Assembly: GCA_021793155.1 (NCBI GenBank)
Contig: JAJYTF010000005.1
Coordinates: 130,203 to 194,202 of the forward strand
DNA length: 64,000 nucleotides
Reading direction: 5' to 3'
From: Pseudomonadota bacterium
GTDB taxonomy: Bacteria; Pseudomonadota; Alphaproteobacteria; Rhodospirillales; Magnetospirillaceae
A program made the position numbers and the translations under genes. Below, piece after piece: positions 26,014 through 34,466 of this stretch. The notes below the pieces were generated by a model that made no database searches, was not told the origin of the DNA, and saw only the letters and a list, made by a program, of their open reading frames with translations. How positions within the stretch are numbered: position 1 is the stretch's first letter; each line of letters begins with the position of its first letter.

Positions 26014-26337
26014 CTACCGGAAATTCAGTGGCAGGACAATGTTGAGGCCGGGCGGCGGGACCGGCGGGGCAACGACCACCGGCGGCGGAGCATAGATCGC
26101 CGGCGGCGGCGCGACCACGACTGGCGGCGCCGCATAGCCATAGCCGTATCCCCACCCTGCGCGCTCGCGCCACATATGCTCTCGCCACTCATGTTCCCGC
26201 CATCGGTGCTCGCGCCAACCGTCGGCATGGGCGGTAGAGGCGATCCCGCCCGCGAGTAAGGCTGCCAGCCCGATCACCAAGGCCAGGTGACGGCTGTTGG
26301 TGGCCCTCTTCTTAACCTTCGTATTGTTTCCATTCAT
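26014..26337 (-). CDS. Small exported Pro-rich protein with WREH repeats, unknown function
   Basis: A 107-residue protein. A basic N-terminus (KVKKRATNSRH) precedes a hydrophobic leader (LALVIGLAALLAGGIASTAHA). The mature part has four WREH-type repeats (GWREHRWREHEWREHMWRE), potentially metal-binding through His, then a Gly/Tyr stretch and a Pro/Val-rich repeat (APPPVVVAPP) ending LNIVLPLNFR. Such short Trp-Arg-Glu-His plus Pro-rich proteins occur widely in alphaproteobacteria and are uncharacterised. It is 70 bases downstream of the Spy-like gene on the same strand, so both may answer envelope stress. Confidence 0.75.
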   Translation of the reverse strand: MNGNNTKVKKRATNSRHLALVIGLAALLAGGIASTAHADGWREHRWREHEWREHMWRERAGWGYGYGYAAPPVVVAPPPAIYAPPPVVVAPPVPPPGLNIVLPLNFR

Positions 26338-26407
26338 GGAGCCCCTCCTTTCATCGGGGCGGTGCCCGCCATGCGGGCCGTTCGTTCAGTCATCGGACGT
26401 TCCGTCA

Positions 26408-26917
26408 TCAGGATTGATGCCGCTGCGTGCTGCGCTGTTGGCGCATCATCCGCTGCTTGTGTTCCCGAAACACTTGGTCGGCAGTCTTCTTCTGGCTGTC
26501 GGACATGGTCGCATAAAGGGTGTCGAAGGCATCCGCCAGTTTCTTGGCGTGGTCGGCATGGGTCTGGGCGATCTCGGCATAGGCGTGAAGATCTTCGGAA
26601 GCCGTCATCGTCGCCTCGTTCTTCCGCTTCGCGGCGATCAACGCGACGTTTTCCTTGGCATTGTCCCGCATCACCTGGGTGACCTGAGCCCAATGCGCCT
26701 CCTGACCCGCAGTTATGCCCAATTTTTTATGCAATTCGGCAATCCGCGCCTCTACCGCATCGGCCTGCATCTTGCCCTGCGGAGCAGTCTGGGCCTGCGG
26801 CTTGGCAGCGGGAGCGGCGTCGGTGCCGGTAGCCAGGGCCGGTGCGGCCCAGGCGATGGAACCCACGAAAATGGCCGCCGTCACCGGCCTCATCAGCTTG
26901 TCGTGCAGAGGAAACAT
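26408..26917 (-). CDS. Spy/CpxP-like periplasmic protein
   Basis: A 169-residue exported helical protein. The leader is MRPVTAAIFVGSIAWAAPALA, so translation may start at the second Met (26893) rather than at 26917. The mature region has an Ala/Gln/Pro linker and then the LTXXQ-type four-helix pattern (ARIAELHKKLGITAGQEAHWAQVTQVM, KKLADAFDTLYATMSDSQKKTADQVF; shown in parts). Spy and CpxP are chaperone-like sensors of envelope stress. A second member is at 61956-62468. Confidence 0.82.
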   Translation of the reverse strand: MFPLHDKLMRPVTAAIFVGSIAWAAPALATGTDAAPAAKPQAQTAPQGKMQADAVEARIAELHKKLGITAGQEAHWAQVTQVMRDNAKENVALIAAKRKNEATMTASEDLHAYAEIAQTHADHAKKLADAFDTLYATMSDSQKKTADQVFREHKQRMMRQQRSTQRHQS

Positions 26918-27048
26918 TGAATCATCCCACTCGTGGTTGGGCCGGAGGCGGCCTCAATGGATCGGAAGAATGCCGGCCAATTGTGAAAAATTCTTGGCGA
27001 TCTGCAACAGAGATTGCTGAGCCTCGGCCTAAGGAGGCTGCCGCCCAC

Positions 27049-27112
27049 TGGTCCACCCCAGACGCTTGGTTCCCGAGCGTCTGGATAAGGCGGCCCACCA
27101 ACTGATTGAATT
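27049..27112. repeat. 64-bp direct repeat, copy B
   Basis: Partner of copy A at 25836. Here the dyad is longer: CCAGACGCT-N9-AGCGTCTGG, 9-bp perfect arms. It lies between the MCP 3' end and the Spy-like gene start. Confidence 0.9.
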
Positions 27113-27192
27113 CTGGTAAGAAGCTGACGGATGGCGACCGCCCGATTCCTCAGATTCTTACCGTTTGGATATGCTGTCTCTTCGAATGGCGG

Positions 27193-28446
27193 TTAATGGC
27201 GTGCCAAAAGGTGGTCGAGGAACTGCCGAAATGTACGTTCCAGCGTATGGGAGAGGCCCGCCAGGCGATCCGACTGGCCGCCCACGGTGCCCAGCGCCGC
27301 TTCCACCTCCCGCGTGCCCGAGGCGAGGCGTTCCATCCTCTCAGAGATGTGTGACGTCGCAGATGCTGCCTGGCTGACGCTGCGGGCGATGTCGCCGGTG
27401 GCCGCCCCCTGCTCGGCAATGGCCGCGGCGATGGCCGAGGCCACTTCGCTGGCACCACCGATGGCGGCAGTGACACCGCGAATATCTTCCACCGCTTCCG
27501 CCGTCTGCCCGCGGATGGCACCCATATAGCCGGCGATTTCCTCGGTCGCCGTCGCGGTGCGCTTGGCCAGCATATTGACTTCGCTGGCCACCACGGCAAA
27601 TCCCTTGCCGGCTTCGCCGGCGCGCGCTGCCTCGATGGTGGCGTTCAGCGCCAGCAGGTTGGTGCGGTGGGCGACATCGCGGATGATGTTCACGATGTCG
27701 CCGATCTTGCCGGCCGAGGCTGCCAGGGCCCCTATCGCTTGGTCGCCTTTCTGCGACTTGTCCAGCGCGCTGACCACATATTGGCGCAAATGCTCGGCCT
27801 GCCCGCTAACTTCGGCGATGGAGGCAGCAAGCTGTTCGGCAGTCCCCGCGACACTGTCCACATGGGTGCTGGCCTGCACGGCATCCTCGGCCACCGAACG
27901 GATCCCGTCATTGAGATTGCCGGTTACCGTCAGCAAGGTCCTGGTGGTGACGTTCACGCCACCCGCCACTTCCGCCACATCCGGAACGACCTTCGCGACG
28001 GTTCCCTCGAATTCCTCGGCCAGGCTGCGCACCTCGCGGCGGCGGGCCTCTTCGGCCTCAAGCTGGCGGTCGACAAGGGCCTGATGGGCCTCCAGCAGTG
28101 ACAGGATGCAGAAGTGGATGATGTGGCAGAACCGCTTGGCCTTGTTTGGCGGGCCCGCAACGCCGAGATTGGCCACCCGCTTACTGCGGAAGTCGAGAGC
28201 CATGTTGTAGCCGGCGCGCATCCCCTTCGACCGCATCGCCTGCCAACGGGTCACCAGAATTTCATCGCATTCGCCGGCCATGACCCGGGCTGCCAGGGCA
28301 TGCCGGTCGCCGATCCGCGTCTTGAGGCTGGACGCAACGATGATGCCGCCCTCGCCCATCACGGAAACGATATAGCCGAGTTCGGAGGCAAAGCGCTCGC
28401 ACAGCCCCTGGACGTAGTTGAGATCCAACTGGGATTCACCAACCAT
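27193..28446 (-). CDS. Soluble methyl-accepting chemotaxis protein with CdaR-like diacid sensor domain
   Basis: A 417-residue chemoreceptor with no membrane segment. Residues 1-135 resemble the sugar-diacid recognition domain of CdaR (PF05651): [66 protein letters not shown] (in parts). The C-terminal signalling hairpin is typical, with the CheA/CheW tip in [34 protein letters not shown]. CdaR domains bind glycolate, glycerate or glucarate-type acids, so the receptor may report cytoplasmic hydroxyacid levels. A 19-bp dyad upstream is nearly identical to one upstream of the D-lactate/glycolate-type dehydrogenase at 34456. The gene is divergent from an orphan parA, which may position it. Confidence 0.9.
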   Translation of the reverse strand: MVGESQLDLNYVQGLCERFASELGYIVSVMGEGGIIVASSLKTRIGDRHALAARVMAGECDEILVTRWQAMRSKGMRAGYNMALDFRSKRVANLGVAGPPNKAKRFCHIIHFCILSLLEAHQALVDRQLEAEEARRREVRSLAEEFEGTVAKVVPDVAEVAGGVNVTTRTLLTVTGNLNDGIRSVAEDAVQASTHVDSVAGTAEQLAASIAEVSGQAEHLRQYVVSALDKSQKGDQAIGALAASAGKIGDIVNIIRDVAHRTNLLALNATIEAARAGEAGKGFAVVASEVNMLAKRTATATEEIAGYMGAIRGQTAEAVEDIRGVTAAIGGASEVASAIAAAIAEQGAATGDIARSVSQAASATSHISERMERLASGTREVEAALGTVGGQSDRLAGLSHTLERTFRQFLDHLLARH

Positions 28447-28480
28447 CGACTTCCCCGTCCCCCCGGATCAAGATCACTGG

Positions 28481-28499
28481 ATGGTAAGATATATTTACC
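28481..28499. promoter_or_regulatory. Candidate operator, TGGTAA-N7-TTACCA
   Basis: TGGTAAGATATATTTACCA, perfect 6-bp arms, 35 bases before the chemoreceptor start. It matches the site at 37245-37263 at 16 of 19 positions. Additional half sites in the same intergenic space are GGTAATAT at 28513 and ATATCTTACC at 28567, the latter an exact inverse of GGTAAGATAT at 28482. Spacing suggests a dimeric regulator. Confidence 0.65.
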
Positions 28500-28561
28500 A
28501 ATAATGTAAAGCGGTAATATTTCAGAACCATCACAGGGCCTCGGAGCGCCGCAAATATTTC

Positions 28562-28581
28562 TACCGATATCTTACCGATAT
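28562..28581. promoter_or_regulatory. Tandem TACCGATAT repeats before parA
   Basis: TACCGATAT occurs at 28562-28570 and again at 28573-28581, one helical turn apart, about 40 bases before the parA start. They could bind the RHH-like partner (autoregulation) or the factor that uses the TGGTAA dyad. Confidence 0.5.
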
Positions 28582-28621
28582 ATGATAGATATCCTCCTGC
28601 TGATTACGATTAAGGGCGCAG

Positions 28622-29302
28622 ATGATCCTCGTCATCGTCCAGACCAAAGGCGGCGTCGGCAAGACCACGTTGGCCGTCAACCTTGCCGTCGAGCGGGTCG
28701 TCCGCGCCGCCCGGGACGTGCTTCTGGTCGACACCGACGAACAAGGAACAGCCACTGACTTCGCCGCGATCCGCGCCGAGCGGCTGGGTTCCACCGGCTT
28801 CACCGCCGTGCAGATCACCGGATCCGCGGTACGCAGCCAGGTTTCGGCATTACAGAAAAAATTCGACGACATCATCATCGACACCGGCGGGCGCGACACG
28901 ATGGCCCTGCGCGCCGCGTTGACTGTCGCCGATCTGGCGGTAGTGCCGTTCCAGCCCCGCAGCTTCGACGTCTGGACGTTGGACAAAGTGGCGGGACTGA
29001 TCGGCGAGGCGAAAATCCTCAATCCCGGCTTGCGCGCGGTCGCCGTGATCAACTGTGCCGATCCGCAGGGCCCTGACAACAAGGCGGCAGCCAACGCCTT
29101 GGCGGAAAACACGGAAATCACCTTTCTCGACGCTCCTCTGGGGCGCCGCAAGGCATTCCCCAATTGCAATGCCATCGGACTGTCCGTTCTCGAGGCTCTG
29201 CAGCGGGACCAGAAGGCCTGCGCCGAACTCATGCGGTTGGCCGACAGCCTCTCCGCTATTCCTCTATCCCGCAGCAGCAAGAAAGGAGCCAAGTCGCCAT
29301 GA
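28622..29302 (+). CDS. ParA/MinD family ATPase (orphan)
   Basis: A 226-residue Walker-type partition ATPase. The deviant Walker A is at the N-terminus (IVQTKGGVGKTTLAVNLAVE), Walker A' is VLLVDTDEQGTATDF and Walker B is FDDIIIDTGGRD. There is no N-terminal DNA-binding helix-turn-helix, so it is of the small (type Ib or cargo-positioning) class. The next gene, overlapping by ATGA, encodes a Lys-rich protein with an RHH-like tail, a probable ParB-type partner. No replication origin or plasmid genes are near, so a role in placing a protein cargo is more likely than plasmid partition; the divergent soluble chemoreceptor is a candidate cargo, as with PpfA in Rhodobacter. Confidence 0.92.
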   Translation: MILVIVQTKGGVGKTTLAVNLAVERVVRAARDVLLVDTDEQGTATDFAAIRAERLGSTGFTAVQITGSAVRSQVSALQKKFDDIIIDTGGRDTMALRAALTVADLAVVPFQPRSFDVWTLDKVAGLIGEAKILNPGLRAVAVINCADPQGPDNKAAANALAENTEITFLDAPLGRRKAFPNCNAIGLSVLEALQRDQKACAELMRLADSLSAIPLSRSSKKGAKSP

Positions 29303-29736
29303 CCATCACCCGGAAACCAGCGCGCCCGACCAAGGCGCCAAAGGCGACAGAGGCGGCCGCCGAAACCTTTATAGAAGGGGCGGAACATCCGGCGGAACCG
29401 CCAGCGGCACCCGCCGCAAAGCCGGCACGGCGGCGAAGCGCGGCGGCCAAAGTGGCGGAGCCCGCCGCCCCGGCCTTGACGGCATCCGCGCCTGCCGGCG
29501 CCGAATTGCCGGAGAAGGAAAAGAAGCTGAAAGACAAGCATGGGCACAAAGACAAAGGGAAAAGCAAGGATAAGGATAAAGACAAAAAGAAAAAGAAGGA
29601 CAAAAACAAGGAGGCGGTCATCATCCGCTTCGAGGATCAGCAACTTACCGCAATCGACTCCAGCGCGGAAGCGCTGGGACTGTCCCGCGCAGCCTGGGTT
29701 CGCATGGTAGTAGCCAAGGCGCTGGCCAACCCCTGA
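29299..29736 (+). CDS. Lys-rich protein with C-terminal ribbon-helix-helix-like domain, probable ParA partner
   Basis: A 145-residue protein whose ATG overlaps the parA stop. Residues 1-75 are Ala/Pro/Lys rich and likely disordered. Residues 76-105 are almost only Lys, Asp, Glu and Gly (EKKLKDKHGHKDKGKSKD and onwards), a strongly basic tract that could bind DNA or stimulate the ATPase. Residues 105-145 (EAVIIRFEDQQLTAIDSSAE, LGLSRAAWVRMVVAKAL) have the pattern of a CopG/Arc ribbon-helix-helix domain. ParA partners often carry a basic N-terminus that activates ATP hydrolysis; here the order agrees. Whether it binds DNA or a protein cargo is open. Confidence 0.78.
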   Translation: MTITRKPARPTKAPKATEAAAETFIEGAEHPAEPPAAPAAKPARRRSAAAKVAEPAAPALTASAPAGAELPEKEKKLKDKHGHKDKGKSKDKDKDKKKKKDKNKEAVIIRFEDQQLTAIDSSAEALGLSRAAWVRMVVAKALANP

Positions 29737-30165
29737 CCCGCACTCTTAAGACGCGATACCGTTGAGTCGAGCAACGATTTGTTCGGATCACCCCCGGGCT
29801 TAGCCCCCCGGGGGGGGCCATTCAAATGCCCGGATCAAGTGCCGGCACAACATTTGGCGGCGGGACACAGTGAGCTTTTCCGCCGCCTGTCAGACCAATT
29901 TGGCGGTCATCTTACCCGCACCGCGGCCGTGCGCCGTGACGGCCGCCCGATATCCCCCCTGCTCCAAAAAATCACCACAATGTCACGATAACAAGCTCCA
30001 AATTCGGGTAACATGCAACATCTGCAATAGCAGGCTAGCCTCTGCCACAACAACACAAACAATAAAAATAAAGTTAGGTGACAAAGCCACGCCTGCTCAT
30101 TAGCGATATTTACACAGTTTCACAAAGACACTGCACTCCGCTTTCACGGGACAGAAGGGTTCCCT
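29737..30165. other. Intergenic region with a GC hairpin, otherwise AT-richer
   Basis: About 430 bases. A C/G palindromic run (CCCCCGGGCTTAGCCCCCCGG) near 29791 may end the parA operon transcript, but no T-run follows. From about 29990 to 30110 the DNA is clearly AT-richer than average. No gene seen. Confidence 0.35.
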
Positions 30166-30579
30166 ATGATTCGGATTAACTCGCTCGAAGAACTTAGCCA
30201 CCACATGAACTGCCACTGTGATTTGTCCTTCACCCGCGTGGAAAATTTGACGTTCTCCGGCACGGCGCCACCAAGCATGGCCGACGGCACCTTCGTCGGT
30301 TGCGAATTCAGTCCGGGGACCGCCATGCCGGAAAATCTGTCCGGCGCCCTTTTCGTCGACTGCCGACTGGTCGGGCTGCGATTCGACCGGGCCAATTTGT
30401 TTGGCGTGCAATTCGTCCGTTGCGACCTGTCGCACACGACCTTCCACGAATGTGATCTGTCGGCCGCCCAGTTCATCGACTGCGCGGTAGGAATGACCCG
30501 CCTTACACATTGCGACCTTGACGCCGCCTGCCTTCCGGAAGGCCACGGCGAGGATAAACTGAGCGTCAAGGCCGCATAG
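30166..30579 (+). CDS. Pentapeptide-repeat-like protein
   Basis: A 137-residue protein with a right-handed beta-helix pattern: successive ALFVDCRLVGLRF, ANLFGVQFVRCDL, TTFHECDLSAAQF and IDCAVGMTRLTHCDL units follow A(D/N)LXX-like periodicity with Phe/Leu inward. No leader is seen. Single-domain pentapeptide proteins may mimic DNA or act as scaffolds; the function of this one is unknown. The ATG at 30166 lacks a strong ribosome binding site. It is followed by a strong hairpin, so it is probably transcribed alone. Confidence 0.75.
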   Translation: MIRINSLEELSHHMNCHCDLSFTRVENLTFSGTAPPSMADGTFVGCEFSPGTAMPENLSGALFVDCRLVGLRFDRANLFGVQFVRCDLSHTTFHECDLSAAQFIDCAVGMTRLTHCDLDAACLPEGHGEDKLSVKAA

Positions 30580-30901
30580 ACGGCACGGCGATCACCCCTC
30601 GCACCTGTTCACCGACCATCGCGCAACCGAAGGCGGAAGTATCGCCTTCGGTTGTTCAGCTTGCCCCCGCGCCTGTTGTTGGACTACTACTTTCGCGGTA
30701 TGGCTGCCGCCTTGCGAATAGTTATGCGGGCAACAGACTTCGACGACACGATCACTGCAACGCTATTGTCGACGCGGAGCCGGCCCGCGCATCGGGGATG
30801 ATATTCCCACGAAAATTTATTAAGATACCCGGTACAGAGTTCGTGAGCCGTTGAGCCAAGGCCGGTTGAAATACTTTGCCGTCGGCAAGAGGAGTTGCGG
30901 C
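30580..30901. other. Intergenic region, terminator then promoter region
   Basis: About 320 bases. The first part holds the hairpin listed separately. The second should carry the promoter of the REC-GGDEF-EAL gene; AATTTATTAAGATA near 30815 is an AT-rich stretch suited to it. No gene seen. Confidence 0.35.
30624..30656 (+). terminator. Hairpin terminator after the pentapeptide gene
   Basis: CAACCGAAGGCG-N7-CGCCTTCGGTTG, perfect 12-bp arms, 45 bases past the stop codon. Only two T follow, so termination strength is uncertain. Confidence 0.65.
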
Positions 30902-33133
30902 ATGGGTGAGGACCTTCTGGTTCATCGGAACGACGTGATCCTCGTCGAAGAGGATACCTCGCCCTCGCAAGCGACGCTGCCGGGCATGGAGCCCTGGCGG
31001 ATCCTGATCGTCGACGACGACGACGAAGTCCACAAGGCCACACGTTTCGCCCTGAAGGGCGCGAACATCGACGACCGGCAGATCCAACTGCTGCATGCCT
31101 ATTCGGCGACCGAGGGCGAAGCGATTCTGCGTAACCAGCCGGACATCGCCTGCGTGCTGCTGGACGTGGTGATGGACACCCCTGACGCCGGTCTGGGCCT
31201 GGTGGCGCGGATCCGCGGTCCGATGGGCAACCGGCTGGTGCGCATCATTCTGCGCACCGGCCAGCCCGGACAGGCACCCGAACTTGAAGTCGTTCAGCGC
31301 TATGACGTCAACGACTACAAGCACAAGGCAGAGTTGAGCAACATCTGCCTGCTGACCACCTTGACCGCGTCCTGCCGCTCCTATGAACAGCTCAAGGCCA
31401 TCGAAGCGCACCGCCGCGGGCTGTCGATGATCGTCGAAGCGACCCGTAACCTGATGCAGGAAACCGGCCTGCAGCGTCTGGCCGCCGGCGTGCTGACGCA
31501 AATCTGTTCGCTGCTCGACGTACCGACCGAAGGAGCGGTCTGTCTGGGCCAAAGCGGCGTGGCAGGGCAGCCGCTCAAGGTCCTGGCGGCGGCGGGCAGG
31601 TTCGATTCGGTTGGCGGCCGCGCAGTGGAGGACATTCCGGAGACCGCCATGCGCGAATTCCTGCGGACCAGGTTCGCAGAGCGGACCGACCACTCTCGGC
31701 AGGGCACCGCGGATCTTTACGCCAAACTGCCGTCGGGCGACGAAGTCCTGGTCCATGTCGAACACGCCCGCCCGCTCAGCGATCTTGAACGGCGCCTCTT
31801 GGAAGTGTTTTCGGCGAACATAACCGTAGCCTTGCGGAATGCCGACCTGTTCGAGCAGGTGCAGGACCTGGCCTTCCGCGACCGGCTGACCCGCCTGCCG
31901 AACCGGTTGTCCTTCGACCAGGAGATCGTCCGCCGGATCGCCGCGGGCCAGCAGTTCATGGTGGCCGTGGCCGACATGGATCACTTTCATACGGTCAACA
32001 GCGGGCTCGGCCATTCCTTCGGCGACAAAATTCTCATCGAAGCCGGCCGCGTGCTGGCCCGTGCGGCACGGAACATGGACGGCTATGTGGCTCGCCTCTA
32101 TTCCGATGCCTTCGGCCTGGTCCTGCCGGCAGCGGACGAAGCGGCGGGCGAGGCTGCCCTGGCGAAGATTCACACTGCCCTCCACGGCCCGCTCAAGATC
32201 AGCGGGCATAAGATCTATTCCTCGGTATCCCTGGGAGGAGCCCTGTACCCGCGCGATGGCGATACCGAGCAGCTTCTGTTCCGCCGCGCCGATATGGCTT
32301 TGCGCAACGCCAAGACCGAAGGCCGCGGCGGAAGCGCCTTTTATGCCAAGGGAATGGGGGAATTGCAGCGCGAGCGCCTAGCCATGGTGTCGCAACTGAA
32401 CGAAGCCTTCGCCGCCGGGCAGCTCCGCCTGTATTTCCAGCCGCAGGTGCGGCTGGACAGTGGCCGCTACATCGGCGGCGAAGCCCTGCTACGCTGGCCG
32501 ACGAACGACGGCGGCTTCATTTCCCCAACTGAATTCATTGCCGCTGCCGAAGACTCGGGACTTATTCACGACATCGGCGATTGGGTGCTGGAGGAAACCT
32601 GCCGCTGGTTGAGGCGCTGGTCCGACAGCTGCCGCGGCGGACCCCGCCTAGCCTTCAACATCTCACCCGTCCAGTTCCGCCACCCTGGATTCGCCGAACG
32701 CCTGGTGAAGCGGATCAGCGGCGCCGGCGTCGATCCCAGCCTGCTCGAACTGGAGATCACCGAGTCCACCCTGTTCCACGATAGCGACCTGATCGCCACG
32801 CAGCTTCGCGATTTCCGCTCAATCGGGATGCGGGTCGCCGTCGATGACTTCGGCACCGGCTATTCGTCGCTCAGCCGCTTGAAGATGCTGCCCATCGATA
32901 CATTGAAGATCGATCGCTCCTTCGTCGTCGACATGACGGAAAGCCCCGAGAACCACAGCATCGCCGAAGCCGTGGTCAGGATCGGCCACCTCCTCGGCAA
33001 GGAAGTCGTGGCCGAAGGAGTGGAGACGGTGGCGCAAGCGGAATGCCTGCGGGCCATCGGCTGCGAGTTCGGCCAAGGCTTTCTGTTCTCGCCGGCAGTG
33101 CCGCCCGAGAAATTCGCCGAGATGCTCGAATAA
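30902..33133 (+). CDS. REC-DUF3369-GGDEF-EAL protein, probable c-di-GMP phosphodiesterase
   Basis: A 743-residue protein. The ATG at 30902 follows AGAGGAG; an in-frame TTG at 30851 is less likely. Domains: receiver (RILIVDDDDEVHKAT, Asp in VLLDVVMDTPDAG; 30-155), a DUF3369 GAF-like region (LSMIVEATRNLMQETGLQRLAAGV onwards), GGDEF (DRLTRLPNRLSFDQEI), then EAL. In the GGDEF domain the signature is replaced by ARLYSDAFGLV, so cyclase activity should be lost. EAL motifs are present: GGEALLRW, VAVDDFGTGYSSL, TLKIDRSF, VVAEGVET. It should therefore break down c-di-GMP, with the GGDEF fold perhaps as GTP sensor. The kinase that phosphorylates it may be the neighbour downstream, 43 bases away. Confidence 0.92.
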   Translation: MGEDLLVHRNDVILVEEDTSPSQATLPGMEPWRILIVDDDDEVHKATRFALKGANIDDRQIQLLHAYSATEGEAILRNQPDIACVLLDVVMDTPDAGLGLVARIRGPMGNRLVRIILRTGQPGQAPELEVVQRYDVNDYKHKAELSNICLLTTLTASCRSYEQLKAIEAHRRGLSMIVEATRNLMQETGLQRLAAGVLTQICSLLDVPTEGAVCLGQSGVAGQPLKVLAAAGRFDSVGGRAVEDIPETAMREFLRTRFAERTDHSRQGTADLYAKLPSGDEVLVHVEHARPLSDLERRLLEVFSANITVALRNADLFEQVQDLAFRDRLTRLPNRLSFDQEIVRRIAAGQQFMVAVADMDHFHTVNSGLGHSFGDKILIEAGRVLARAARNMDGYVARLYSDAFGLVLPAADEAAGEAALAKIHTALHGPLKISGHKIYSSVSLGGALYPRDGDTEQLLFRRADMALRNAKTEGRGGSAFYAKGMGELQRERLAMVSQLNEAFAAGQLRLYFQPQVRLDSGRYIGGEALLRWPTNDGGFISPTEFIAAAEDSGLIHDIGDWVLEETCRWLRRWSDSCRGGPRLAFNISPVQFRHPGFAERLVKRISGAGVDPSLLELEITESTLFHDSDLIATQLRDFRSIGMRVAVDDFGTGYSSLSRLKMLPIDTLKIDRSFVVDMTESPENHSIAEAVVRIGHLLGKEVVAEGVETVAQAECLRAIGCEFGQGFLFSPAVPPEKFAEMLE

Positions 33134-33176
33134 CCCCGGGCTAGTTTGAGGCTGGCCCGGGCGGTGGAGGTGGCCC

Positions 33177-34466
33177 ATGCCGTTCCAACTCTTCGGAATT
33201 GACGGGCTCAGCCCGCATGGCACATGCCTGCTGTGGTTCAGTTCCCTGTTCTGGACCCATGCGACGGCCGATGCGCTCATCGCACTGGCCTATTACTCCA
33301 TCGGCGTAACGCTGGTGATGATCGCATCGAAGCGCCGGGAGAGCCTGTTCCGTGGGGTAAGCCTGCTGTTCGCCGCCTTCATCCTGGCCTGTGCCACCAG
33401 CCATCTGTTTGAAATCTGGACTTTGTGGCACCCCGACTACGGCGCGCAGGCCGTGGTGAAGATCGTTACTGCGGTGGTCTCGGTGGCAACGGCCACGATC
33501 ATGTGGCCCCTGCTTCCCCATCTGGTTTCCTTGCCGAGCATCGCCCAGCTCGAAGCCACCAACGGCGCCCTTAATGCGGAAATCGCCGAACGCCGGCAGG
33601 CCGAGGCGGCTCTGGCTCGCTACGCCAAGGAACTGGAAGAAAGCAACGTCCGCCTCGAAGGAACGCTCCAGCATCTCGACATTGCCCGCCGACAGCTGGT
33701 GCAAGCCGAGAAAATGGCTTCCCTGGGGGGGCTCGTCGCCGGCATCGCGCATGAGATCAACACCCCGATCGGCAACGGAATTACCATTTCAACCAGCCTG
33801 ACCGAAGTGGTGCGCCGATTCCGCGGCGGCCTCCAGGATGGTGCACTCAAACGCTCTCGGCTCGATTCCTTCACCGATGACGTGGACGAGGCGGCGCGCC
33901 TGTTGACCTCCAATCTAGAAAATGCGGCTGAGCTGGTGCAAAGCTTCAAGCAGGTTGCCGCCGACCAGGCGTCATCACAGCGCCGCCAGTTCGACCTGCA
34001 TGAGACCATCGAAGAGGTCGTCGCCACTTTGCGCCCGCGTTTCAAGCGCACCGCCCATACGGTGGAGATCGACATCCACCCCGGTATCCGGATGGACAGC
34101 TATCCCGGCCCGCTGGGACAGGTGGTGACCAATCTGGTGACCAATTCGCTGGTCCACGCCTTCGGGCAGAGCGACCACGGCCATATCACCCTGACGGCAA
34201 GGCAGCGGGCCGACGGCCGGATCGACATGGTCTATCGCGACGATGGGGTGGGGATACCGCCCGCCGTGCATCATCGCGTCTTCGAGCCGTTTTTCACCAC
34301 CCGCCAGGGGCAGGGAGGGACCGGCCTGGGATTGCACGTGGTCTACAACATCGTGACCAACGTGCTGGGCGGGAGCATCTCCCTCGCCCCCGGGTCGGCG
34401 GCCGGCGCCGTCTTCGTTCTTGAGCTGCCGGCGACCGCACCCACCCTGCCACGGGCTACCGGCTGA
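33177..34466 (+). CDS. Histidine kinase with ethylene-receptor-like membrane domain
   Basis: A 429-residue sensor kinase. Residues 20-115 contain three membrane helices that match the ethylene-binding domain of ETR1. Asp32 (ADALIALAYYSIG), Tyr39 and Ile42 correspond to ETR1 Asp25, Tyr32 and Ile35. The copper ligands Cys65 and His69 correspond to Cys72 and His76 (ACATSHLFEIW). The spacing of 40 residues from Asp to Cys is identical. ETR1 Pro36 is Gly43 here. A coiled coil (130-178) leads to HisKA with His192 in AGIAHEINTPIG and a HATPase (TGLGLHVVYNIV). There is no receiver; the response regulator may be the REC-EAL protein just upstream. The 3' end overlaps the convergent dehydrogenase gene by 11 bases. 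Confidence 0.9.
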   Translation: MPFQLFGIDGLSPHGTCLLWFSSLFWTHATADALIALAYYSIGVTLVMIASKRRESLFRGVSLLFAAFILACATSHLFEIWTLWHPDYGAQAVVKIVTAVVSVATATIMWPLLPHLVSLPSIAQLEATNGALNAEIAERRQAEAALARYAKELEESNVRLEGTLQHLDIARRQLVQAEKMASLGGLVAGIAHEINTPIGNGITISTSLTEVVRRFRGGLQDGALKRSRLDSFTDDVDEAARLLTSNLENAAELVQSFKQVAADQASSQRRQFDLHETIEEVVATLRPRFKRTAHTVEIDIHPGIRMDSYPGPLGQVVTNLVTNSLVHAFGQSDHGHITLTARQRADGRIDMVYRDDGVGIPPAVHHRVFEPFFTTRQGQGGTGLGLHVVYNIVTNVLGGSISLAPGSAAGAVFVLELPATAPTLPRATG

